Positions 35,669 through 42,732 of a stretch of 64,000 nucleotides of DNA are shown here, one piece after another (position 1 is the stretch's first letter; the number at the start of each line of letters is the position of its first letter). The notes under the pieces are model-generated. The model made no database searches and was not told where the DNA came from. It saw only the letters and a program-made list of their open reading frames with translations. The stretch lies in the NCBI RefSeq assembly GCF_023715685.1, contig NZ_JAMBOQ010000002.1, positions 992,001 to 1,056,000 of the forward strand, read 5' to 3'. A program made the translations under genes and the position numbers. This DNA comes from Priestia aryabhattai (lineage in GTDB: Bacteria; Bacillota; Bacilli; Bacillales; Bacillaceae_H).

Positions 35669-35713
35669 AAAAATAGCGCCTTTGCTCTAAAAAAGCAAAG
35701 GCGCTATTTTTAT
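35669..35713. terminator. Bidirectional terminator between frlR and frlD
   Basis: AAAATAGCGCCTTTGCT pairs with AGCAAAGGCGCTATTTT around a short loop, T-rich on both strands. Confidence 0.9.
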
Positions 35714-35721
35714 TATTTTAT

Positions 35722-36564
35722 TCATTTTAAAACCATTGCACAGTCTGTTTGGTGCTTTTTTCCATACCCGAATGCTCCGTAATCTTGACAAGTTTGTGAT
35801 GCCACTAATGCTCCATTATGAAGGGCTTTGGCTATATCTTTTTCTGGTAGATAAGAAGAAAGAAAACCAGCGATGAAAGAATCTCCAGCACCCAGCGTAT
35901 CCACGACGTTTGTAGAAATTATGGGTTGTTTAAATAATTGATTTTCGACTGATAATAATGCTCCCTCTTCTCCTCTCGTAACACATACGACACTGGTTCC
36001 TAACAAATGGACTCGCTTTATTAAATCCATACACTCTTCTTCTAGCAAGCTGCTTCCTGAGAAAAATGCATAGCTGATATGAGGGCATACTTGTTGTAAA
36101 TATTCCTCGTCATATCTCGTAGAAAAATCAAATGAAATATCAATGATTTTACATAGCAATGGAAGTTCAGCTTCTAAATGACTAAAAACGCTTGTATGAA
36201 GGAGATCGTGCTGACGAATATAGGTAAAATCAAGTTCATTCAGCATTAATTTTAATCTGGATTGGATTCCGCCTTTATTCGAGCCTACAAAAATCCGATC
36301 TCCTTGTTCATCAAGGGTGACAACCGCCATTCCGTTTTCTCCCACGGCTCTTCTTATTCTCCTAATATCTATCTTTTCTTGCTGTAGAGTATTTACTACA
36401 TGCTCTGCCGATTCGTCATCCCCTACAATTCCCATATAGGAAGACTGATTATGGTTCAATCTATTACAAAATACTGCTACATTTAATGCGTTACCGCCTG
36501 GATAGATCTTTCCTTGATCTTTATAGTAATCTACTACATTATCCCCTACTCCAATTAGTTTCAT
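35722..36564 (-). CDS. frlD: Fructosamine 6-kinase, PfkB family
   Basis: A 280-residue ribokinase-type sugar kinase. The N-terminal glycine pair is in KIYPGGNALNVAVFCNRL, the second motif is NVVDTLGAGDSFIAGFLSSY, with the catalytic Asp after the GAG anion hole. FrlD phosphorylates fructosamines such as fructoselysine at C6; FrlB then cleaves the product. It is the last gene of the frl operon, 15 bases after frlM. Exact substrate preference among fructosamines cannot be read from sequence. Confidence 0.88.
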   Translation of the reverse strand: MKLIGVGDNVVDYYKDQGKIYPGGNALNVAVFCNRLNHNQSSYMGIVGDDESAEHVVNTLQQEKIDIRRIRRAVGENGMAVVTLDEQGDRIFVGSNKGGIQSRLKLMLNELDFTYIRQHDLLHTSVFSHLEAELPLLCKIIDISFDFSTRYDEEYLQQVCPHISYAFFSGSSLLEEECMDLIKRVHLLGTSVVCVTRGEEGALLSVENQLFKQPIISTNVVDTLGAGDSFIAGFLSSYLPEKDIAKALHNGALVASQTCQDYGAFGYGKKHQTDCAMVLK

Positions 36565-36579
36565 CTACTTGTCCTCCTA

Positions 36580-37467
36580 TTATTTAACACTTCCGTTAGC
36601 AATGCCACGAATAAAATATTTTTGCATAAATAAAAACAACATAACAATTGGTGCTGCTGAAATGGTCAGTCCAGCTAGTAACACTCCCCAATCTGTTTGC
36701 AAAGCGTCTCTGAATTGCATTAATCCTGCTGGGATTGTGCGCAAACTGTCGTCGTCGATAAAGATAATGGCAAACATAAATTCATTCCATGTATAGTAAG
36801 CTGTCAAAATTGTCGTTGTTAATAAAATCGGTGTGCTCATCGGAATAAAAATCCGAAATAAAATTCCTAAGCTTGTACATCCGTCTAACCGAGCTGCTTC
36901 CTCTAATTCTTTTGGAATCGAAAGAAAATAAGCTCGAATTAACAAGATGGTTAAAGGAATTCGATAAGCAACATAAGGCAGAATCAGTGCCAAGTGTGTA
37001 TTATAGATGCCAAGTTTTTGAATAATGCTGTACAAAGGAATTAAACTTACTTGAGGAGAAAGCATAAGCCCTCCCAGACATATAATAAGGACAAAAGCTT
37101 TTCCTTGAAACTCAAAACGTGATAGTCCATAAGCTCCTAACGCACTGACCAGAACCGTCAAAAAACAAGACACGCCCGTGACGATCACACTGTTTAAAAA
37201 GTAAGAAGATATTCCGCTTTTCCACGCTGTCACGTAATTTTCAATTAGCCAAGTGTGCGGCATAGACCAGCTGTGAGTAAAGATTTCATCCGTGCTTTTA
37301 AAAGAACTTATAATCATCCAAAGCAAGGGATACGCAATGACGATAAAATAGACGATTAACCCTACATATACTATCGTTGTGCCTGTGTACCTCTTCTTTT
37401 TTCTTTCTTTAGTGGCTGTATTGACAACATTAGGTAAGGTGACATTTGTTTTAGGTATCTGCATCAA
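36580..37467 (-). CDS. frlM: Fructosamine ABC transporter permease
   Basis: A 295-residue inner-membrane permease of the MalG type. A cytoplasmic start (about 25 residues) precedes the first helix; six helices follow. The EAA loop is KELEEAARLDGCTSLGILFR, which docks onto the ATPase. The end has the MalG-type tail QKYFIRGIANGSVK. It overlaps frlN by four bases, so the two subunits are made in equal amounts. Together they import fructosamines bound by FrlO. Confidence 0.9.
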   Translation of the reverse strand: MMQIPKTNVTLPNVVNTATKERKKKRYTGTTIVYVGLIVYFIVIAYPLLWMIISSFKSTDEIFTHSWSMPHTWLIENYVTAWKSGISSYFLNSVIVTGVSCFLTVLVSALGAYGLSRFEFQGKAFVLIICLGGLMLSPQVSLIPLYSIIQKLGIYNTHLALILPYVAYRIPLTILLIRAYFLSIPKELEEAARLDGCTSLGILFRIFIPMSTPILLTTTILTAYYTWNEFMFAIIFIDDDSLRTIPAGLMQFRDALQTDWGVLLAGLTISAAPIVMLFLFMQKYFIRGIANGSVK

Positions 37468-38345
37468 GCGTCTTCCTTTCCTGTTTTAAATGCTTTCATC
37501 TGAACAAGAGAAAGCAACAGCGTAATAATTAAAATGACAGTAGCAATTGAAGAAGCGTAGCCCATCATATCTTTTGAAAAGGCTGTTTTGTATAAATACG
37601 TACTTAGCACTTCAGATGATGTTCCCGGTCCGCCTCCAGTTAAAATATAAGGTTCATTAAATACTGTAAAAGCACCAGTGAGTGTTAAAATAACAGCAAC
37701 AAATGTCATTTCTTTTGTTTGCGGCACAGTAATATGAAAGAACATTTTAAATTTATTAGCTCCGTCTATTTCAGCTGCTTCGTACAATTCAGGCGAGATT
37801 TTCTGAATTGCTACAATATATAGCATCGCAATATAGCCGATAGATTGCCACTGAGATACAGCAATAACTGCATAAATAGCCGTATCACTGTCTCCTAGCC
37901 AAGGTTTTGCCAATGAATCTAATCCGATCATTTTGAGCACTTGATTTAAAAGTCCTACTTCAGGATTGTAAAAAAAAGTAAACAACAAAGCAATAACGGT
38001 CATCGAAACGACTACTGGTAAAAAGTAAACCGTTCGAAAAAAAGGAGAAAACTTTCGAATAAGTTTATCTTCTAAAACGGCAGCCACAATCAGACCGCCG
38101 CCCACTTGAAAAATAATTGAAATCACGGCATAAAGAATATTATTTTTGAGTGCCTGATAAAAGACAGGGTCTTTAAATAAGTGCACATAGTTATCTATTC
38201 CTACAAAAACCTTATCTGGTGAAAATGTGCTCCACTCATAAAGACTATCCCAAATATTCTGAAAAATAGGGATATACACAAGTAGCAAAAAAGCAAATGC
38301 AGGAAGAAGATATAAATAAGGGGTTAGCTTATTGCGTTTTAACAT
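37464..38345 (-). CDS. frlN: Fructosamine ABC transporter permease
   Basis: A 293-residue MalF/UgpA-type permease with six membrane helices. The N terminus YLYLLPAFAFLLLVYIPIFQ is the first helix of this group. The EAA loop is PELYEAAEIDGANKFKMFFH, followed by TGGGPGTSSEVLSTYLY, a signature of sugar permeases. The stop overlaps the frlM start by four bases, and frlO ends only 15 bases upstream, so the genes are one transcript. Confidence 0.9.
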   Translation of the reverse strand: MLKRNKLTPYLYLLPAFAFLLLVYIPIFQNIWDSLYEWSTFSPDKVFVGIDNYVHLFKDPVFYQALKNNILYAVISIIFQVGGGLIVAAVLEDKLIRKFSPFFRTVYFLPVVVSMTVIALLFTFFYNPEVGLLNQVLKMIGLDSLAKPWLGDSDTAIYAVIAVSQWQSIGYIAMLYIVAIQKISPELYEAAEIDGANKFKMFFHITVPQTKEMTFVAVILTLTGAFTVFNEPYILTGGGPGTSSEVLSTYLYKTAFSKDMMGYASSIATVILIITLLLSLVQMKAFKTGKEDA

Positions 38346-38360
38346 TGCTTTTTCACTTCC

Positions 38361-39647
38361 TTACTTTTTAGATTCGGCACGAACGCTCGCTGCAGCTTTT
38401 TGTACATCTTTCATTACTTCTTTAGGTGTTTTATCACCATTTAGCATAAGCTGAGTGCCTGTCAAATAAGCATCTGCAATTCGAGCATCGATTGCCATAT
38501 CAAACCATGGAGCCATCTCTTTGGCTTGTAAAATATTATCTACTGCTTCTAATTGTTCCGGTGTTGAATTACTACTGTTAGCTGTATCATTTACTGCACT
38601 GTATTTCCCTACCTCTTTTACCAGCTTTTCACCCATTTGTTTTGATGTTAAAAATTCAAGAAATTCCATCGCTTCTTTTGGATGCTTTGTTTTAGAAGAA
38701 ATCATAAATCCTTCAGGGGACCCAGTTAAATTAGTAGCATTTCCTTTTCCATCGTCCACTTTAGGAAAATTAAACATGCCAATCTTAAATTTAGTTGGAC
38801 CAAAAAGCTTAATTTCAGCGGTTTCAGCATAAAACATAGCTGCTTTTCCATTTGAGAATTGTTGTCTTGCATATTCGTGATCAATAGAATTTGTGTTTTT
38901 ATTAAAGTAAGGAACTAATTCTTCTAATTTTTCTAGCGCTTTTACATAGCCTTTATCCGTGAACGCCCCAGTTTTTGAATTATAGTCTTTTGAAAGAACG
39001 TCAGGCTTTACCATGCGTTGATTTAAGGTTCCTACGTAGTGAGAAATGGTCCACGTATCCTGACTTCCAAATTCTAAAGCTGTATAATGCTTCTTTTTTA
39101 ACACGCTTAAAACGTTTAGTAGCTCGCTCCAATTCGTAGGCGCTTTTAACCCTAATTTATCGAAGATATCTTTGTTGAAAAAAAACATTTTTCCATCCAT
39201 TGTAACAGGAACACCGTAAATTTTATTATTAACGGTATAGGGTTTAATTTGAGATTGAACAAGCTGGGAAGACCACGCTGAATCTTTTTTGTAATAAGAG
39301 GTTAAGTCTAAAGCTTTATTTCCTCTGACAAATTGTCTAGCAAACTCATCGCTCCAAGAAAAGTACACATCTGGAGGGGTATTAGTACCTGTCATTACTT
39401 TAATTTTGTCTTTATACGAATCGTTTAAGACCGCTTCTGTTTTAATATCAATATCAGGGTGCTGTTTTTCAAATTCTTTTACAACTTCTTCAAAGTAGCT
39501 TTTTTCAGGTTCTTTTGGCCACCTGTGAAAGAATGTTAATGTTGTCTTTCCTGTGTCTGAGTTTGAAGATGTTTGTTTTCCAGCACACCCTCCGAGCATT
39601 AAAGAACAACTTAAAAGTGAGGCTAAGATTAAATTTGTCTTTTTCAT
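38361..39647 (-). CDS. frlO: Fructosamine-binding lipoprotein
   Basis: A 428-residue solute-binding protein of cluster B. The signal peptide [20 protein letters not shown] ends in a lipobox with Cys near residue 21. The mature part has [20 protein letters not shown] and the sugar-binding protein segment [20 protein letters not shown]. It captures fructosamines outside the membrane and passes them to FrlN/FrlM. GGGAGG precedes the start. A long palindrome and a cre-like site sit between it and frlB, which suggests separate control. Confidence 0.9.
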   Translation of the reverse strand: MKKTNLILASLLSCSLMLGGCAGKQTSSNSDTGKTTLTFFHRWPKEPEKSYFEEVVKEFEKQHPDIDIKTEAVLNDSYKDKIKVMTGTNTPPDVYFSWSDEFARQFVRGNKALDLTSYYKKDSAWSSQLVQSQIKPYTVNNKIYGVPVTMDGKMFFFNKDIFDKLGLKAPTNWSELLNVLSVLKKKHYTALEFGSQDTWTISHYVGTLNQRMVKPDVLSKDYNSKTGAFTDKGYVKALEKLEELVPYFNKNTNSIDHEYARQQFSNGKAAMFYAETAEIKLFGPTKFKIGMFNFPKVDDGKGNATNLTGSPEGFMISSKTKHPKEAMEFLEFLTSKQMGEKLVKEVGKYSAVNDTANSSNSTPEQLEAVDNILQAKEMAPWFDMAIDARIADAYLTGTQLMLNGDKTPKEVMKDVQKAAASVRAESKK

Positions 39648-39663
39648 ATAGAACCTCCCTTAT

Positions 39664-39677
39664 TGTAAGTGCTTTCA
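39664..39677. promoter_or_regulatory. cre-like site (CcpA) before frlO
   Basis: TGTAAGTGCTTTCA matches the CcpA consensus at all but the central C (TG instead of CG). It lies 17 bases before the frlO start on the template side. Confidence 0.5.
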
Positions 39678-39683
39678 TATATA

Positions 39684-39721
39684 AGTTATACTATAATGTT
39701 ATAAAACATTATAGTATAACT
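39684..39721. repeat. Long palindrome between frlB and frlO
   Basis: AGTTATACTATAATGTT and AACATTATAGTATAACT are perfect 17-bp arms around ATAA. In RNA it would form a stable hairpin in the frlB-frlO spacer. As DNA it contains two back-to-back copies of a motif seen upstream of frlB. It has no T-run. Confidence 0.7.
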
Positions 39722-39763
39722 CGTAAGGAAAATATACAGATTTCTATCTTTACTAGGAGATTA

Positions 39764-40750
39764 TTAATATTCTACTTTCCACATATAGCGTCTTTTACTT
39801 AAAGGGTGATTGCGTGCTTCCGCTAATTCTTCAGCATATTGACGTAGTACACGGTTTAGTACAAGTGGAGCGATATACCCTTGTACATCTTTGTCAATTC
39901 CTTCGAAATCATATGCTTTTGCATCTAGGACAGTTAATTTCTTGCCGTATCGTTTAGAGAATGATAAGGCGCGTTCTTCTAAAGGTCTTGTTTCATCTAG
40001 TCCAGCGAGTATGATAAACGGTACGTTTTCATCAATAATTTCGAATGGACCATGGAAATACTCTCCAGCGTGAATAGCGTGAGAATGAATCCACTGCATT
40101 TCCATCAAAATACAAATGCTGAATGAATAGGCTGCTCCATAGTTTGAACCACTGGCCATTGTGTAAATAACCGGCTCAGACTTATGTGATTCAGCAAATT
40201 TTCTCGCATTGCTCGCTTCGTATTCCAGAGCTTTTTCATAAACAGATTGTAGATTTTCTAAGCTGGTAACTAGCTTTGCAAATTTATCATTTTTTTCTGC
40301 TACGTATAAGAGGCCAAATACAAGCTGATATAAAACGCCTAAGTTTGTTTCAAAAGCATCGATATCATTGCCCCACTCATACTTAATAAAAATATCTGCG
40401 TTGTGGGCTAAAGGTGAAGTAGGTTCATTTGTTAGGGCTACAGCATAAGCGCCTTTGCTTTTAGCGAACTTAGCTGCTTCTGTAGTCTCAGGAGTTGTTC
40501 CTGACATGGAACATAAAATAACTAAGGAGTCTTTTCCTAGCTGCTGCGGATTACGGTGGATAAATTCGTTCGAGCTATACAAATCGGATGTAATCTGTTG
40601 GGCTTCCCGATCTAGTACATACTTAGCTGGATACATGATCGCAGAAGATCCTCCACATGCGACGAAAAACACATTACGAATTTGCTTGCTTTTTAATTCG
40701 TTTAATACGGCTTGCACATCACTTTTTACATTCACTACTGTTTTGCTCAT
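39764..40750 (-). CDS. frlB: Fructosamine-6-phosphate deglycase, SIS family
   Basis: A 328-residue protein with two SIS domains, each binding sugar phosphate. Markers are FFVACGGSSAIMYPAKYVLD, ILCSMSGTTPETTEAAKFAK, TMASGSNYGAAYSFSICILM and HAGEYFHGPFEI, where an active-site Glu lies. The enzyme splits fructosamine 6-phosphate into glucose 6-phosphate and the amine or amino acid. ATG 40750 is the start; GGAGTG precedes it and overlaps an in-frame GTG. It is the first enzyme gene after the ATPase gene and has its own promoter. Confidence 0.92.
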   Translation of the reverse strand: MSKTVVNVKSDVQAVLNELKSKQIRNVFFVACGGSSAIMYPAKYVLDREAQQITSDLYSSNEFIHRNPQQLGKDSLVILCSMSGTTPETTEAAKFAKSKGAYAVALTNEPTSPLAHNADIFIKYEWGNDIDAFETNLGVLYQLVFGLLYVAEKNDKFAKLVTSLENLQSVYEKALEYEASNARKFAESHKSEPVIYTMASGSNYGAAYSFSICILMEMQWIHSHAIHAGEYFHGPFEIIDENVPFIILAGLDETRPLEERALSFSKRYGKKLTVLDAKAYDFEGIDKDVQGYIAPLVLNRVLRQYAEELAEARNHPLSKRRYMWKVEY

Positions 40751-40782
40751 TTTCCCCACTCCTTAAATAAAATATGATATAC

Positions 40783-40798
40783 AACATTATGTAATGTT
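40783..40798. promoter_or_regulatory. Operator-like palindrome before frlB
   Basis: AACATTA-TG-TAATGTT, 7-bp arms, lies just downstream of the predicted start point. It fits a GntR-family repressor (FrlR) site. Confidence 0.55.
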
Positions 40799-40808
40799 AT
40801 ATATTGTT

Positions 40809-40837
40809 ATATTAAACTGCAAACATTAACTAGTCAA
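40809..40837 (-). promoter_or_regulatory. SigA-type promoter of frlB
   Basis: Minus strand: TTGACT, 17 bases, TAATAT. Confidence 0.75.
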
Positions 40838-40840
40838 TAC

Positions 40841-40855
40841 ATTTGTCAGAATATT
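40841..40855. promoter_or_regulatory. CodY-like box upstream of frlB
   Basis: ATTTGTCAGAATATT matches the CodY consensus AATTTTCWGAAAATT at 12 of 15 positions and lies just upstream of the -35. B. subtilis frl is a known CodY target. Confidence 0.55.
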
Positions 40856-40873
40856 TAACGTTTTTATTTGTCT

Positions 40874-41983
40874 TTATTTTATAGAAATACATTCTTCGGT
40901 TTCTTTATCAAAGAAATGCACGTGGTTTAAATCTAAGGAAAACGTACATTTATCCCCTGCTTCAAATTTATGTGAAAGAGGTACTCGAGCTACAAACGAT
41001 TGATCTTCTAAACTAGCGTATAAAATTGTTTCAGCCCCTAATACCTCTATCACATCTAATAAGGTAGTAAAGCAGACCTCCTTCTCTAATGTCTCTTTAC
41101 TATGGGCTTGATTGTATACAATATGTTCAGGTCGCACTCCCATTATGACTTCTTTCTTATTGTATCCTTTGGAATGTAAAGAATATATTAAAAAATCAGG
41201 AAGCTGTATTTTAGTGTGTCCTATTATAAAATAAGTGTCTCGGAGACAGCCTCGAAAGAAATTCATTGCAGGTGATCCAATAAAACTGCCTACAAATACA
41301 TTCTTCGGGTGTTTATAAATATCTTGAGGAGTTCCAATTTGTTGAATAATTCCGTCTTTCATTACTACTAGACGCGTAGCCATTGTCATAGCTTCTACTT
41401 GATCATGAGTTACATAAATTGTCGTTGTTTGCAATCTTTGATGGAGCTTAATAATCTCAGCACGCATTTGCACGCGCAGTTTTGCATCTAAATTAGATAA
41501 TGGCTCATCCATTAAGAAAACTTTCGCCTCCCGAACAATGGCACGACCTAAAGCAACTCGCTGACGCTGTCCTCCAGATAAAGCTTTTGGCTTTCTATCT
41601 AAATATGTTTCTAGACCTAATGTTTTGGCTGCTTCATTTACCCGTCTATCAATTTCATCTCTTTTTATTTTTCTTAACTTTAAACCAAATGCCATATTTT
41701 CTCGAACAGTCATATGAGGATAAAGAGCATAGTTTTGAAAGACCATAGCAATATCACGATCTTTGGGAGCTACTTCGTTCATATGCTCTCCATCAATGTA
41801 GAAGTCACCTTCTGAAATCGTTTCTAGACCTGCAATCATTCGCAGTGTAGTTGATTTACCACAGCCTGATGGTCCGACAAATACAACGAATTCTTTATCT
41901 CCAACCTGAAGGTTAAAGTCATTTACGGCGATATTTTTTTTATCATATATTTTATATATTTTGTCCAAATGTAACATTGTCAT
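40874..41983 (-). CDS. Sugar ABC transporter ATP-binding protein, UgpC/MsmX family
   Basis: A 369-residue ATPase of the CUT1 class that energises FrlN/FrlM. Walker A is GPSGCGKST, the signature is LSGGQRQR, Walker B is VFLMDEP, and the switch His is in YVTHDQ. A C-terminal TOBE/OB domain runs from about residue 235. In B. subtilis the frl importer uses the shared ATPase MsmX; a dedicated ATPase gene next to frl (like yurJ) suggests a complete local transporter here. ATG 41983 follows AGGAGC by about ten bases. Confidence 0.9.
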   Translation of the reverse strand: MTMLHLDKIYKIYDKKNIAVNDFNLQVGDKEFVVFVGPSGCGKSTTLRMIAGLETISEGDFYIDGEHMNEVAPKDRDIAMVFQNYALYPHMTVRENMAFGLKLRKIKRDEIDRRVNEAAKTLGLETYLDRKPKALSGGQRQRVALGRAIVREAKVFLMDEPLSNLDAKLRVQMRAEIIKLHQRLQTTTIYVTHDQVEAMTMATRLVVMKDGIIQQIGTPQDIYKHPKNVFVGSFIGSPAMNFFRGCLRDTYFIIGHTKIQLPDFLIYSLHSKGYNKKEVIMGVRPEHIVYNQAHSKETLEKEVCFTTLLDVIEVLGAETILYASLEDQSFVARVPLSHKFEAGDKCTFSLDLNHVHFFDKETEECISIK

Positions 41984-42201
41984 CAAGCATCAGCTCCTTA
42001 TATTCAATTTTCTAGAAATACAGTACGGCAAGTTACAAGTTACTTTTTTCTTAACTCTTTCCTCCTTTTTGTTTAAATTGTTAACTTGAGACATTAAAGT
42101 AACTTAATGATTATACTAATCGAATCTAGTTATGCAGAAAATAAATATGTAAAGTTTGCTAACACAAAATATACAAGTAACCGTTCACTTCCCAAAAAAT
42201 A

Positions 42202-42229
42202 AAAACCTTCTCCACAATAAGAAGGTTTT
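42202..42229 (-). terminator. Terminator after the zinc-ribbon microprotein gene
   Basis: AAAACCTTCT and AGAAGGTTTT around eight bases, with a T-run on the minus strand. Confidence 0.8.
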
Positions 42230-42279
42230 ACATCATAATCTGTAAAGAAACTGCCTTTGCCTTACTTTTGAAGATTTTA

Positions 42280-42444
42280 TTACATATCTTCTTTGCCCTG
42301 ACAGCTCGGACATTCATAAATATGCACAAAATAAAGTCCAATATGGTGAAATCGTTTCCCCAAGCAATCTGGACATGTGCCTGCTTCACGCATTTGTTCC
42401 CGTCGTTTGTCTCGCTGATTAGCTAAGAAATTTACAAATTTCAT
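42280..42444 (-). CDS. Zinc-ribbon microprotein, 54 residues
   Basis: A short minus-strand gene with a strong ribosome binding site (GGAGG eight bases ahead). The protein starts MKFVNFLANQRDKRREQM with a basic helix and then has CPDC and, 21 residues later, CPSC, which together make a four-Cys zinc ribbon. The tail is KEDM. I do not recognise the family. Small zinc ribbons often bind RNA, DNA or a protein partner. It has its own terminator and stands between the MMPL and frl operons. Confidence 0.7.
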   Translation of the reverse strand: MKFVNFLANQRDKRREQMREAGTCPDCLGKRFHHIGLYFVHIYECPSCQGKEDM

Positions 42445-42575
42445 AAAAAAACCTCCACATGTTTTTGACTATAGGTTTTCCTGATTGGAGGTCTTTTATT
42501 CGACTAGGTTTATCTGTAACAGTTTCTGCTTGGTTATGTTTTTATAACAAACAAGCTCAAGTTTTCCAATAGTAC

Positions 42576-42620
42576 AAAAAGGATAGATAGAGCAGTCTTA
42601 TGACGCTCATCTATCCTTTA
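42576..42620. terminator. Terminator after the MMPL operon
   Basis: AAAGGATAGAT and ATCTATCCTTT form an 11-bp stem; T residues follow on both strands. Confidence 0.75.
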
Positions 42621-42626
42621 TTTTTA

Positions 42627-42655
42627 TCCTATATAATGTTTAACGTTATATAGGA
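42627..42655. repeat. Near-perfect palindrome downstream of the MMPL gene
   Basis: TCCTATATAATGTT and AACGTTATATAGGA are 14-base arms around one T with one mismatch. It shares TATAATGTT with the palindrome at 39684-39721. Confidence 0.6.
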
Positions 42656-42732
42656 GTGTGTCACTATTAATCTTCCTAACAAATATCTGATTTTTGATAA
42701 AACCTAGCATATACAAGTTATTCTTCTACTTT

